From NCBI RefSeq assembly GCF_030381805.1, contig NZ_JAUDRH010000002.1:434001-498000 (forward strand): a stretch of DNA of 64,000 bases, in the 5' to 3' direction. The notes below the pieces were generated by a model that was not told where the DNA came from, searched no databases, and saw nothing but the letters and a program-made list of their open reading frames with translations. The translations under genes and the position numbers were made by a program. Source of the stretch: Chlorogloeopsis sp. ULAP01 (GTDB taxonomy: Bacteria > Cyanobacteriota > Cyanobacteriia > Cyanobacteriales > Nostocaceae). This document shows positions 1 to 9,538 of this stretch, piece by piece (the stretch's first letter is position 1; every line of letters begins with the position of its first letter).

Positions 1-1
1 G

Positions 2-505
2 GAAAATCAAGAAGATCTAATCACGGTTACTTCCGGAGCGAAAACAGATTTTTGGCGTAGGATTGATTGTGGCTACACTCGCGACAACGGCAACTTTTAT
101 TATCAAGAAGTCAAGGGTGATTTTACTGCTAGAGTTAAAATCATCAATGAATTTAATAATATGTATGGTCAAGCAGGTCTAATGATTCGCGTGGATGAGA
201 AGACTTGGTTCAAATCCACGATTGAATTTGTAGATAGTATGCAGTTTATCAGTGTAGTTGTCACAAATAATAATTCCGATTGGTCTGTTGTGCCATTAAT
301 AAAGAATCCTCCTTACCTGTGGTTGTGTTTGCAGCGAGGAGGTAGCAATGTAGAGATGCAATACTCTCTTGATAGTAAAAATTACACATCACTAAAAACA
401 GTGAGCCTAACTGGGGAAGAAGCAGTGCAGGTAGGTTTGATATGTGCGTGTCCAGAAAGTGAAGGCTGTCGAGTAGTATTTCAGAATTTTGAGATTGAGA
501 CTTGA
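2..505 (+). CDS. DUF1349 domain protein, 3' part only
   Basis: The reading frame is open from the first bases of the window, so the start lies upstream; 167 residues are visible. The sequence (TSGAKTDFWRR, a Y-QEVKGDF segment, then GQAGLMIRVDE and EFVDS) matches the DUF1349 beta-sandwich family, often named 'regulation of enolase 1-like', which resembles concanavalin-type lectin/glucanase folds. Most of the domain is visible. No signal peptide can be judged without the N-terminus. The biochemical role of the family is not established. A hairpin with a T-run follows the stop. Confidence 0.75.
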   Translation, partial: ENQEDLITVTSGAKTDFWRRIDCGYTRDNGNFYYQEVKGDFTARVKIINEFNNMYGQAGLMIRVDEKTWFKSTIEFVDSMQFISVVVTNNNSDWSVVPLIKNPPYLWLCLQRGGSNVEMQYSLDSKNYTSLKTVSLTGEEAVQVGLICACPESEGCRVVFQNFEIET

Positions 506-538
506 GTATGTATTTTTTAATTGATACTCTATAATTTA

Positions 539-567
539 CCTCGGCTAATTTTAGCGAGGTTTTTTTG
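539..567 (+). terminator. Rho-independent terminator after DUF1349 gene
   Basis: The arms CCTCGGCTAA and TTAGCGAGG pair with one bulged G and are followed directly by seven or more T. It lies 34 bases after the stop codon of the DUF1349 gene. Confidence 0.75.
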
Positions 568-987
568 GTTGTTTTTGTAGTGAAAGATAGCAGTAATTAA
601 GTATTGTTGTTGGCGTCTGATTAAAAAAATGCTCCAGCAGTTGATGAAAGGTACAGTTGAGCAGTTTGAAGATTTCAAGGAATATCAGTTTTTTTAGAGA
701 ACATGACTTGAGAATTCTGCTATTTCAGTAGAGAAAGTGTTGTAAAGTCTAAACTATGATTGAGGGCGATCGCCTAATTTCCACAAGCATAATACTAAAT
801 TACCATAGCTAGTATTTTTTGAATCTATAAAGATATGCTCTGGTGCATCTCTACAAAAAATTTATCTCAATTTAGTGTAAGTATAATTTTTTTACTCAAA
901 GATAACTATTTAGAGCAGGCACTTTTATATTTGGCAACTTGAGATTAATAGTAGGATCAAGAATGCACAAATGCTCTCAATACTCTT
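568..987. other. Intergenic, no gene recognised
   Basis: AT-rich spacer between the DUF1349 gene and the CorA-like gene. No reading frame or strong palindrome was recognised. It must contain the promoter of the downstream gene, but no convincing box pair could be assigned. Confidence 0.5.
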
Positions 988-1974
988 ATGCTAATGCTTC
1001 TTACCTTTTCTGCGAATCATCTGGAGTTTTTTCACTGTAACACTTGGGAAGTAGATGCTGCACTACAAAGGATTGATCGCACTCACAATATCTGGTTTCG
1101 TTGTATTCACTTACGCGATCGCACTGCGATTGCCCGAATAGTCAAGTACTTTGGACTCGATCCATGCCGTGTTGACATGATTTTCAACCATTTTCCTAAA
1201 GGAATTGATGAAGACTTAGAAGATTGCTTTTTTGACAATTACGAAGTTCTGACTCGTCAAGTTAAATATCATAATTTCGAGGAAGCTTGCGGTAGTTTTG
1301 TTGTTGGGACAAACTTTCTAATCACTTTTGAAACGAATGAATTAAGAATATTAAGCGCATTAATCAATAACATTAAAAAACAAAATATAGATATCAAAAA
1401 TTGGGGAATTGATAATCTTGTATATATTATTTATAATGACATTTTGAATAACTACTATACTGTATTTGACCACATTGCTAGAGAACTAGATAATTTAGAA
1501 GATGAAGTTTTAGCTAATTCTGGTAATGAATCCACATACAAAAAAATTGCCACAATGAGGCAATCCACTCGTCTGGGACGACGTAATCTTCAAAGTATGC
1601 AATCACTTTTAGCTATTATGGAGTACCAAAATCTTCAATGGCTCACTCAACCAGTGAAGACATTATTTAATCAAGAATTAGTGCGTCACATCGATAAACT
1701 CTCGCAAGAATATCAAACTTTGAGAGTATGGATGTCAGAATTAATGGAAATTCAACGCGATAATATTGCTAGCAAAACTAGTGAACGAATTAATCGCTTG
1801 ACTATCCTTTCATCTGTCTTCTTACCAATTACTTTTATTGCTGGAGTTTACGGCATGAACTTTAAATATATGCCAGAATTAGAACAACCTTGGGCTTATC
1901 CTGCTGCGCTTGGCGTGATGGCATTAATTGTGATTGGTAGCATTATGTATGCTAAACAACAACGTTGGCTTTAG
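988..1974 (+). CDS. corA: CorA-family magnesium/divalent cation transporter
   Basis: A 328-residue inner-membrane channel-forming protein of the CorA family, which as a pentamer imports Mg2+ (some members carry Co2+ or Ni2+). The N-terminal two thirds is the soluble alpha/beta funnel with a long helix rich in charged residues. Two C-terminal membrane segments follow, about residues 270-288 and 303-322. The family signature GMN sits at residues 289-291 in YGMNF, at the end of TM1. The MPELEQPWAYP loop is the periplasmic loop before TM2. Length is normal. The start is the first ATG; a second ATG lies two codons later. The gene stands alone. Confidence 0.85.
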   Translation: MLMLLTFSANHLEFFHCNTWEVDAALQRIDRTHNIWFRCIHLRDRTAIARIVKYFGLDPCRVDMIFNHFPKGIDEDLEDCFFDNYEVLTRQVKYHNFEEACGSFVVGTNFLITFETNELRILSALINNIKKQNIDIKNWGIDNLVYIIYNDILNNYYTVFDHIARELDNLEDEVLANSGNESTYKKIATMRQSTRLGRRNLQSMQSLLAIMEYQNLQWLTQPVKTLFNQELVRHIDKLSQEYQTLRVWMSELMEIQRDNIASKTSERINRLTILSSVFLPITFIAGVYGMNFKYMPELEQPWAYPAALGVMALIVIGSIMYAKQQRWL

Positions 1975-1996
1975 TCATGTTTCAATTTAAATCTTC

Positions 1997-2403
1997 TTAA
2001 GAAGGTTCGATTTTGTGAATCTTAAGAAAATTTGTTCCTTGGGGCTGCTTAGTAGGAATGCCCCCCATAATCAATATTTTGTCACCCAGCCCAACTCAAC
2101 CACGCTGTAGCAATATAGCCTGGGCTTGTGCAGTCAATTCTTCAAATGTCTCAACTTCATGTTTTAATAAAATCGGTCGAATTCCCCAAACTAAGTTCAA
2201 GCGGTGGTAAACTTTGGAGTTGAGTATTAAGGCAATGATAGGTAGTTTCGGACGCTCACCCGCAGCTAATCTGGCTGTATATCCTGTGCTGGTAAAAGTA
2301 ACAATGCAACGCAGGGGTATAATATTGATGATCGCGTTGAGAGCCTCACTTAGAGCGTGGGTTTCATCTGTTTGTGCTGGTGGATTGTTAACGAATTGTG
2401 GCT
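1997..2403 (-). pseudogene. Pyruvate kinase, C-terminal remnant with internal stop
   Basis: Read on the minus strand, this encodes the C-terminal domain of pyruvate kinase: FVNNPPAQTDETHALSEA, then VTFTSTGYTARLAAGERP, then LGDKILIMGGIP near the end. A TGA stop interrupts it between LLQRG and VGLGDK, and everything upstream (the catalytic barrel) is missing. At about 2403 the sequence changes abruptly to an IS630-type transposase remnant. It cannot encode an active enzyme. An intact pyruvate kinase gene presumably exists elsewhere, though that is not visible here. Confidence 0.8.
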
Positions 2404-2718
2404 GACTGCAAGTGTCGCCATTAGAAATGCCTCTCTCCTTGGAGTTAGCTTACGTGGTTTTCCAGGACGCTAGCGCTCGCTTAAAGTATTTTTCAAATTT
2501 TCTTGGACAAACTGTTTCCTTGTCCTTTCCACTGTTGACACACTTAATGTATAGAATTTTGGCGATCGCTTCCAGAAGTTTCACCTGATGCAGCCATTAG
2601 TAAATTGTGCGCCTGACAAATCATTCTCGCCGTTGCTTTTCCTTTTTTCACTATTTCAACTAACTTTTGATGTTGTTCTTGTGTCAGCTTTACTATGTGC
2701 TTTTTGGCATATTATCTG
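2404..2718 (-). mobile_element. IS630-family transposase remnant (N-terminal part)
   Basis: Minus-strand translation gives HIVKLTQEQHQKLVEIVKKG, then ATARMICQAHNLLMAASGET, then a shifted frame with the VSTVERTRKQFV-like segment, then PGKPRKLTPRREAFLMATLA. This order matches the helix-turn-helix N-terminus of IS630-family (Tc1/mariner-like) transposases. Frameshifts and stops break it, and no DDE domain is present. The 3' side joins directly to the pyruvate kinase remnant, so insertion and later deletion probably destroyed that gene. Terminal inverted repeats were not identified. Confidence 0.6.
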
Positions 2719-3110
2719 ATTTGCGAACGCTCAACTCTGTGTTTCGATTCTAACCCCACAAAATTAATGCGATTAACCACTAGGTAATTCGATTTTCTAA
2801 AAAAGACACTTTTGCTACTTATATTGCTTTTCTGTATTCTCGCAATTGTACACACTCATAAATTTTACATAAAGTCAATAATTATTAGAAATTCAAAATC
2901 AAAACCTGTAATTTATAAGGATTTGATAGGGATTAATGATTATAGAAAAAGATAAAACGATACATCTTTTGTTGAGCTTGGCATTTACCAATAAAGTATA
3001 GTTTGTAAAAAACTATAACAAAAAAATGTTATCTGGCATACAAACAAGGAATCATAACGACAAATAGACAGATGCCAATTTTGGCGTTCCTGCTATAAAA
3101 ATAAAGAAAA
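2719..3110. other. Intergenic, no gene recognised
   Basis: AT-rich stretch upstream of the di-heme cytochrome gene. No open frame of interest and no strong hairpin. A purine-rich AATAAAGAAAA precedes the next ATG but is not a good ribosome binding site. Confidence 0.45.
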
Positions 3111-5420
3111 ATGAAAGATTCTGAAGCAAACAGGTATAGCAGTGTGTCTGAGTCAGAACAATTCAAATACAAAGCTCAGGCAAGTCAGAGGAATGAAAGT
3201 ACTACTGTTTTTAGTCGTTTAATTTCGAGTTTTTTAAAGTTAAGTGAAATTCTTGCCTTTTCGGCAGTGGGAATGCTCACAAAACCGTTCCAAATTACAT
3301 CTCGGTTGTCTAAAAACATTAGGCAAGGTACGGCTATAGTTGCGCTGGTAACAGTTGCAATCCTTGCTGGGCATCTTGCTTCGGCTCAAGTAACGTCACC
3401 CTTACAGCCGTTGAGTAAAATCACGGTTCCACAACCAGATAATATCGGGGACTTTGTTAGGAATAAGACGGCTACGATCGCTCTGGGAAAATCTCTGTTC
3501 TGGGATATGCAACTTGGTACAGACGGCATTCAAGCCTGTGCTAGCTGTCATTTCCATGCCGGAGCAGACAACAGATCCAAAAACCAAATCGATCCGGGGC
3601 GATCGCGTGTCAATGCCGATAAAACTCCAAACCCGGATACAACTTTCAATATAGGAGGTAGACCAAACTATCAGTTACAGGTAGGAGATTATCCATTCCA
3701 TAAGTTAGCAAATCCAGGCGATCGGGCTTCGACAGTTTTGTCCGACAGTAACGATAGCACCGGCTCTCAGGGAGTATTCAGGACAAGATTTGTTGATGTC
3801 ATTCCTGGCAGTGACAGGGACAATGTAACTCTACTTCAAGATGACATTTTTAATGTACAAGGCACAAATGTCCGCCAAGTAACGGCTCGTAACTCACCCA
3901 GCACAATTAATTCAGTCTTCAACTTCCGCAACTTTTGGGATGGAAGAGCGCAACCCATATTTAATGGTGTAAGCCAGTTTGGGCTAAGAGATCCTAATGC
4001 TTATGTCTTGAAGGCAAGCCAACCTCGACTACTTGAAGATGTAAAAGTTAGTATCAATAATTCTTCTCTAGCTTCCCAAGCCGTTGGCCCACCACTCAGT
4101 GCCTTGGAGACAGCAGCCGAAGACCTTCCCATCGCACCATTCCGAGTACAGGCATCCGCAAATAATGACCGGATTGTAGTGTCTGATGCCAACACTGGTC
4201 AACAAGTTGCAGTACTGAATCCTGAGGGTGAAACTGTCAGTGGCAGAACAGACTTAATGCCACCAGAAACACAACCACTTCCAGCCAATAATCAGCAATT
4301 TCAACGCATTGGTAGAAAGCTGGGTAAGAAGTTACTTGCTCTTAGACCACTTAACAAGCAACAGGTAGCAAGAGATGACAGCGTTCTCAGTCGCTACAGC
4401 AGCTTTCCTAGAACTGGGCTGAATATAAGTTACGAAAATCTGATTAGGGAAGCTTTCCAGCCAGAGTGGTGGAACTCCAATATCATCATCCGCATTAACC
4501 CAGAAACTGGTGAGCGCAGATTCCTGCCCAGACGGGGAAGACGTGCCTTAAATACCAACGAATACACATTGATGGAGTACAACTTCTCTCTATTCTTTGG
4601 GTTGGCAGTTCAGGAATATGAATCGACTCTAGTTGCCGATCAAACACCATTTGACCAATTTCTTTCAGGAAATAATGGTGCTTTGACACCACAGCAACAG
4701 CAAGGATGGCAGATTTTCCAGACTAAGGGTATTTGTATTGGTTGCCACGGTGGCTCAGAATTGACTGTTGCCTCAGTTAGCAGCGCTAACAGTCAAGGAA
4801 GAATTAGACGTGCGCCACCATTTGCAGGAGGAAGAGTTGAAGACGCTGGTTTCTTTAATATCGGTGTCAGACCTCCTCTAGATGATCTTGGTGTAGGTAG
4901 TAATGACGCATTCGGCAATCCGCTTTCGGAATCACGCTTGGCCTTGAATGGAACTTTTGAGGAGTTACTTGGTGAAGATCCACCCGTTATTCCTAGCAGC
5001 GAACAAGATTTGGTTGCCGACGGAGCCTTCAAAACCCCAGGACTCCGTAATGTGGAACTTACCGCACCTTACTTCCATAACGGCGGACAATTAACCTTAG
5101 AACAAGTAATAGATTTCTACAATCGCGGCGGGGACTTTGGTCGGAATTTGCCACCACTGAATCTAAGCACAGAGGAAAAACAGGCGTTAGTGGCATTTCT
5201 CAAAGGTCTTACCGATGAGCGAGTCCGCTCTCAAAGAGCACCTTTTGACCATCCCCAATTATTTGTTCCTAACGGTCATCCTGGCAACCAGAATTTTGTC
5301 ACTATTGACCCCAATGTCAGAACCCAAGACGGTACTACACAAGCTAGGGATCAACTCCTAGAAATACCTGCTGTTGGTCGTAATGGCGCTAAGTTACCTC
5401 CGAACTTCTTGGGAACTTAG
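3111..5420 (+). CDS. Secreted di-heme cytochrome c peroxidase/MauG-family protein
   Basis: Two heme c attachment motifs are visible: CASCH at residues 143-147 and CIGCH at 542-546. The C-terminal half carries the typical bacterial CCP/MauG segment TPGLRN-x-TAPYFHNGG followed by LEQVIDFYNRGGDF. Family members reduce peroxide or oxidise protein/small-molecule substrates in the periplasm. At 769 residues it is much longer than classic CCP (about 320-350), with an extra region of roughly 200 residues between the hemes. An export signal ends near ASAQ (about residue 94). About 60 polar residues precede it, so the true start may be the ATG at 3273, which would give a canonical signal peptide. A strong hairpin follows the gene. 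Confidence 0.8.
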   Translation: MKDSEANRYSSVSESEQFKYKAQASQRNESTTVFSRLISSFLKLSEILAFSAVGMLTKPFQITSRLSKNIRQGTAIVALVTVAILAGHLASAQVTSPLQPLSKITVPQPDNIGDFVRNKTATIALGKSLFWDMQLGTDGIQACASCHFHAGADNRSKNQIDPGRSRVNADKTPNPDTTFNIGGRPNYQLQVGDYPFHKLANPGDRASTVLSDSNDSTGSQGVFRTRFVDVIPGSDRDNVTLLQDDIFNVQGTNVRQVTARNSPSTINSVFNFRNFWDGRAQPIFNGVSQFGLRDPNAYVLKASQPRLLEDVKVSINNSSLASQAVGPPLSALETAAEDLPIAPFRVQASANNDRIVVSDANTGQQVAVLNPEGETVSGRTDLMPPETQPLPANNQQFQRIGRKLGKKLLALRPLNKQQVARDDSVLSRYSSFPRTGLNISYENLIREAFQPEWWNSNIIIRINPETGERRFLPRRGRRALNTNEYTLMEYNFSLFFGLAVQEYESTLVADQTPFDQFLSGNNGALTPQQQQGWQIFQTKGICIGCHGGSELTVASVSSANSQGRIRRAPPFAGGRVEDAGFFNIGVRPPLDDLGVGSNDAFGNPLSESRLALNGTFEELLGEDPPVIPSSEQDLVADGAFKTPGLRNVELTAPYFHNGGQLTLEQVIDFYNRGGDFGRNLPPLNLSTEEKQALVAFLKGLTDERVRSQRAPFDHPQLFVPNGHPGNQNFVTIDPNVRTQDGTTQARDQLLEIPAVGRNGAKLPPNFLGT

Positions 5421-5442
5421 TTGTTAATAAGGAGAATCACGG

Positions 5443-5480
5443 TAAGCTCCCCGACTTCTCACCAGAAGTCGGGGAGCTTA
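5443..5480. terminator. Bidirectional terminator between convergent genes
   Basis: A perfect 17-bp stem (5443-5459 with 5464-5480, loop of 4) lies between the convergent cytochrome and MATE genes. T-rich sequence follows on the plus strand. It ends four bases beyond the MATE stop codon, so it can serve both genes. A related GGGGA/TCCCC hairpin occurs near 57838-57870, so it may also belong to a dispersed repeat family. Confidence 0.8.
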
Positions 5481-5484
5481 GTTT

Positions 5485-6888
5485 TTATTCTCCCTCTGCC
5501 TTCTGCCTTATTTTCAGAGTAGCCATATGTGCAGAAGTTAGCTTGTGAAAGCGCCATAAAAAAATCACTCCTGCGATCGCCACTCCGATCGACTGTCCGA
5601 TCCACAATCCAACACCCCCAAGAGCAAAGTAGAATCCGAGCAGATAGCCGCTAGTTAACCCTACACCCCAAAATGCCAGTAAACTTAGCAGCATTGGTAC
5701 ACGTGTATCTTGAAGTCCATATAATGCACCCATAGCTGTTTTTTGTACACCATCCAACAGTTGAGCCAAGGCTGCAATCATCAGCATTGATACTGCCAGT
5801 TTGAGTACGTTGGCATTTTCTGGATTACGAATATCCAAATATATTCCAACCACTTGCTGGGGATACGCGAGCATTATAATTCCTGTTAGTGTCATAAAAA
5901 CTACCGCCATCGAGATACTGATATACCCTGCTCGTCGCGCACCCTCAAGATTTTGCTGTCCAAACCATATACCAACTCTAGCAGTCGTAGCAAAAGACAT
6001 ACCCAGAGGCACCATGAAAATCACAACAATAGTTTGAAAGACGATTTGGTGTGCCGCCAATACCTCGGTTCCCAATAAACCCATTAGATAAGTGATAACT
6101 ATAAACAGCCCAAATTCCAAGGTAATAGTTACTGCGATCGGTACTCCAACCCACACCAACTTCTGGAGAATTTGTGGTGTCAGGCGATGAAAATTCTGTA
6201 AGAATCGGTAATCCTTGAGTTGCTGATGTGTGAACGTGTAGCCAAGTAAAAGCAAGAACATCACCCAGAAACTGAGTCCACTTGCCAAACCTAATCCTGC
6301 CAGTTCCATCCGTGGAAATCCAAACTTGCCGAATCCTAAAACGTAATTGCCGATAACGTTGACGAGTGTTCCCACAATAACAATAGTCATCACTGGGCGG
6401 GCTTGAGAGAGTGCAGAAACATAACTTCTGAGCATAGCAAACCCCAAAGCTGGAAAAGTTCCCCACAAAATGAAATCTAAATATCTATCTGCTAGCGCCA
6501 CAGTTTGTTGTGCTTGCCCAAAAAGAATCATTACTGAATCGAGATGCCCAATCAGGAACATCATAGGGATTGCAAAAAGTAGCGAAAGCCATAGCCCTTG
6601 ACGTGCAATCTGCTCGATTTGCGTTTTTCGACCTGCTCCGTAAGCTTCAGCAACAAGCGGACTCACTGCCATCAAAACGCCGCCGATCGTATTGAGCAAA
6701 AACTGAAAGGTAATCGATGCTAATCCACCTGCGGCTAAAGTTTCCTGCCCCAAATGCCCCATAATCAGAGTATCTGCAAATCCTACAGCAGCTTGGGCAA
6801 CTTGAGCACTTGCTAAAGGAACAGCGAGTTTTAGGAATTCTTGGATTTCGATTCGGATATTCGATTTAGCAAACGTTTTAATTGCCAT
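5485..6888 (-). CDS. MATE-family multidrug/toxin efflux transporter
   Basis: A 467-residue polytopic membrane protein with about 12 hydrophobic segments and the MATE features PLASAQVAQAAVGFADTLIM in helix 1 and PLVAEAYGAG in the first half. MATE proteins export cationic drugs, dyes or metabolites using Na+ or H+ gradients; the substrate here cannot be read from sequence. Length is normal. The start ATG at 6888 lies some 315 bases from the divergently transcribed AraC-type regulator, a plausible local regulator. It converges with the di-heme cytochrome gene over a shared terminator. Confidence 0.85.
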   Translation of the reverse strand: MAIKTFAKSNIRIEIQEFLKLAVPLASAQVAQAAVGFADTLIMGHLGQETLAAGGLASITFQFLLNTIGGVLMAVSPLVAEAYGAGRKTQIEQIARQGLWLSLLFAIPMMFLIGHLDSVMILFGQAQQTVALADRYLDFILWGTFPALGFAMLRSYVSALSQARPVMTIVIVGTLVNVIGNYVLGFGKFGFPRMELAGLGLASGLSFWVMFLLLLGYTFTHQQLKDYRFLQNFHRLTPQILQKLVWVGVPIAVTITLEFGLFIVITYLMGLLGTEVLAAHQIVFQTIVVIFMVPLGMSFATTARVGIWFGQQNLEGARRAGYISISMAVVFMTLTGIIMLAYPQQVVGIYLDIRNPENANVLKLAVSMLMIAALAQLLDGVQKTAMGALYGLQDTRVPMLLSLLAFWGVGLTSGYLLGFYFALGGVGLWIGQSIGVAIAGVIFLWRFHKLTSAHMATLKIRQKAEGE

Positions 6889-7203
6889 GAAAGTGCCTCT
6901 TGGCTGTAAATTTGATTCATAACTTAGAATTTAAAAAAAATTAATAATTTCTGACTACTCAAAACTTGCGTAACTCTCAAAATCTTGCGGCGAGTTGTAA
7001 AAGGGACTGGGGACAGGTGATTGGGGACTGGGTACTGGGAAGAATCTCTTCCCCCAAACCAAGCGTCACGAGTCCCCAGTACCCTTTTTCCAGTACCGGG
7101 AGCGGCGTTATAGAATCCACCAATCAGAACATTTGGTGGGCGACTCCTCGCCGCTACCTGTTGAGTCTGAAAAGGCTCTGATCCCAAAAGCCCTGAAACT
7201 TTA
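6889..7203. other. Divergent MATE/AraC intergenic region with inverted repeat
   Basis: Holds both outward promoters. Around 7020-7090 there is an imperfect inverted repeat built from GGGTACTGGG and CCCAGTACCC, flanked by copies of GGGGACTGG-like words, a repeat type found between genes in Nostocales. No AraC operator could be assigned with confidence. Confidence 0.4.
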
Positions 7204-7227
7204 GTGTACAGAAAGCCCGATCGCCAG

Positions 7228-8133
7228 ATGCAAGCATTAACACCCCCATCCACAAAGATGGTTCATCTGCCAAACAACGAACTCCATCCTCCAATCTATT
7301 CCAGTGAACCCCAGGGTTGGAAAAACATTGTGATTGAAGAATTTTGCCAACCACCGGGACAGGAGACGTACCAAAGTCAAACAGAGCACACAATCTGCAT
7401 ATCTCTGAACAATCGTCCGTCTCGTCTGTTACAAGTAATGGGCGATCGCCGCTATACTGGTCTTTTCACTCAAGGTGATATCGCCATCGCTCCTGCTGGA
7501 GAGTTGTTCTTTTGCCGATGGAGCGAACAGGACAAATACTTGCGTATCCGGATTGCCTCGCAGTTTCTCCAACAAGTTGCCCAAGAAGCCTTGGAAATTA
7601 ATCGCGATCGCACAGAATTGTTGTCAGAGTTTCGAGTTCGCAATCCCCAAATTGAAGCGATCGCCATGATGCTCCTGATGGAACTGAAAAATGGAGGGCT
7701 AGCAGGACAGCTTTATGTTGAATCGCTAACGAATGTACTAACCGTGCATTTACTTAGAAATTATTCTGCTGTCCAACCTTATGTTACTTCAGATTATGGA
7801 AAATTAAGCGATCGCCAGCTAATTCAAGTTACTGATTACATCAGCGATCATCTGGCTCAAGAGATCAAACTCTCTGACTTAGGTAAATTGCTGGGCATGA
7901 GTCAATTTCACTTCGCTCGACTTTTCAAGCAATCAATTGGAGTAACACCTCACCAATATGTGCTTCAGCAACGGCTAGAACGGGCAAAGCACTTACTCAA
8001 ACAAACAGAACTACCAGTTATGGAAATTGCTATGTTGTGCGGTTTTAGTAGTCATAGCCATCTCGGTAAATGGATTCGACAGCACACAGGAATGGCTCCT
8101 AAAGACTATCGTTTAAAAGGGAATAGGGAATAG
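7228..8133 (+). CDS. AraC-family transcriptional regulator
   Basis: The C-terminal 100 residues form the double helix-turn-helix of AraC/XylS regulators: KLSDLGKLLGMSQFHFARLF, then VTPHQYVLQQRLERAKHLL, then IAMLCGFSSHSHLGKWIRQH. The N-terminal 190 residues look like an AraC-type sensor domain of unknown ligand. The frame is open from a GTG at 7204; I placed the start at the ATG at 7228, and the ATG at 7258 is also possible, since no strong ribosome site decides. It is divergent from the MATE exporter gene, which it may control (inference). Confidence 0.8.
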   Translation: MQALTPPSTKMVHLPNNELHPPIYSSEPQGWKNIVIEEFCQPPGQETYQSQTEHTICISLNNRPSRLLQVMGDRRYTGLFTQGDIAIAPAGELFFCRWSEQDKYLRIRIASQFLQQVAQEALEINRDRTELLSEFRVRNPQIEAIAMMLLMELKNGGLAGQLYVESLTNVLTVHLLRNYSAVQPYVTSDYGKLSDRQLIQVTDYISDHLAQEIKLSDLGKLLGMSQFHFARLFKQSIGVTPHQYVLQQRLERAKHLLKQTELPVMEIAMLCGFSSHSHLGKWIRQHTGMAPKDYRLKGNRE

Positions 8134-8428
8134 GGTTGGAATAACAGGGAAATTCCAGTCACAAGTACCTGTAGATTTAGAAGGGAATGGCTTCTATATT
8201 TTCTGTGAATTCTACTCTTTGGGCTGGGTGTGGCCGAGCGGAAAATACAGCAGATTTCAATTTTGTGACCGTGGCTAGAACTTTTTTCAAAAATATTACT
8301 GTAAAGAAACGTAAAGCTCAGAAAGAATAAACTTGATTGCGATCGCGCCTACTGAAACACCGAAGCGTCACTCACTGCGGTAGTCTAGATCGAAGTGACT
8401 TTATCTCTGCTTTTTGACATACTGCTTT
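8134..8428. other. Intergenic with a dispersed repeat and a tRNA-like fragment
   Basis: Bases 8224-8240 (GGGTGTGGCCGAGCGG) resemble the acceptor/D-arm of a type II tRNA, but nothing downstream completes a cloverleaf. From 8239 the words AAAATACAGCAGATTTCAA and TTTGTGA recur at about 43415-43440, so this is a dispersed repeat. The hemC promoter must lie nearby. Confidence 0.4.
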
Positions 8429-9400
8429 ATGACCTCAGTTGTTTCCAGCCCCCCCCGCACTATTCGCATTGGTTCGCGCAAAAGCCAACTTGCTCTTGTT
8501 CAGACTTACTGGGTACAAGAACAACTTCAAAAAAGTTTTCCTGATATTACTTTTGAAGTCCATACTATGTCCACCCAAGGCGACAAAATCTTAGATGTAG
8601 CCTTAGCCAAGATTGGTGATAAAGGATTATTTACCAAAGAACTCGAATTGGGGATGATCAACAAGGAGATTGACTTTGCTGTTCATTCTCTCAAAGATTT
8701 GCCAACTCGCTTGCCAGAGGGGTTAGTTTTGGCAGCAGTTACCGAAAGGGAAAATCCCGCCGATGCTTTGGTGGTACATGAAAAATATAAAGATAGGCAA
8801 ATTGATACTTTGCCGGAAGGCGTGGTGATTGGTACTTCTTCTTTGCGGCGACTAGCACAGTTACGGCATCGATTCCCCCACTATACCTTTAAAGATGTAC
8901 GTGGCAACTTAAACACGCGCATGGCAAAACTCGATGCGGGTGAATACGACGCTCTAATTTTAGCAGTAGCTGGATTGCAGCGCTTAGAAATGGGCGATCG
9001 CGTTCATCAAATTATCCCCAAGGAAATTTCCTTACACGCCGTTGGACAAGGGGCATTAGGTATTGAATGTCGTGCTGAGGATGCAGAATTGATATCTCTC
9101 CTAAAAGCGATCGAACATCCCGAAACACGCGATCGCTGTTTGGCAGAACGGGCTTTCTTACGAGAACTAGAAGGTGGTTGTCAAGTTCCCATTGGTGTAA
9201 ATACTGAGATTCAGGGTAGTACTTTAACCTTAACTGGTATAGTCGCCAGTGTGGATGGTCAAAAACTCGTTCAAGATACCGTCAGTGGGGAAACCACCGA
9301 TGCTGAAAAACTAGGCACAGAGCTAGCAGAGCGCTTACGTAATCAAGGAGCGCAAGAAATTTTAGACGAAATTTTTGCCCAGATCCAGCGTGGTTCTTGA
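8429..9400 (+). CDS. hemC: Hydroxymethylbilane synthase (porphobilinogen deaminase)
   Basis: Polymerises four porphobilinogens into hydroxymethylbilane, an early cytosolic step of heme and chlorophyll synthesis. Visible family features: IRIGSRKSQLALVQT at the N-terminus, HSLKDLPT, GTSSLRRLAQL, DVRGNLNTRM, and EGGCQVPIG, whose cysteine attaches the dipyrromethane cofactor. The frame begins at a TTG (8414), but the ATG at 8429 gives a 323-residue protein of usual length and is preferred. A single-copy housekeeping gene, followed at 138 bases by glgA in the same direction; co-transcription is uncertain. Confidence 0.95.
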   Translation: MTSVVSSPPRTIRIGSRKSQLALVQTYWVQEQLQKSFPDITFEVHTMSTQGDKILDVALAKIGDKGLFTKELELGMINKEIDFAVHSLKDLPTRLPEGLVLAAVTERENPADALVVHEKYKDRQIDTLPEGVVIGTSSLRRLAQLRHRFPHYTFKDVRGNLNTRMAKLDAGEYDALILAVAGLQRLEMGDRVHQIIPKEISLHAVGQGALGIECRAEDAELISLLKAIEHPETRDRCLAERAFLRELEGGCQVPIGVNTEIQGSTLTLTGIVASVDGQKLVQDTVSGETTDAEKLGTELAERLRNQGAQEILDEIFAQIQRGS

Positions 9401-9538
9401 GATTGAACACCAGCAAATGTGATTATATGAAGAAAGATTTCAGTGGCTGAACATTTCTCAAGACGCGTTAGTCAGCGACTGATGTTTTGCCAAATGAAAT
9501 TGAACATATAGGCAGAATCGGGGGAAACACTAATTACC

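Noticed and set aside
2214..2405. 63-residue plus-strand frame
   Set aside because: Antisense to the recognisable pyruvate kinase remnant.
5978..6466. 162-residue open frame inside the MATE gene
   Set aside because: Shifted-frame shadow of a clear MATE gene, with no domain.
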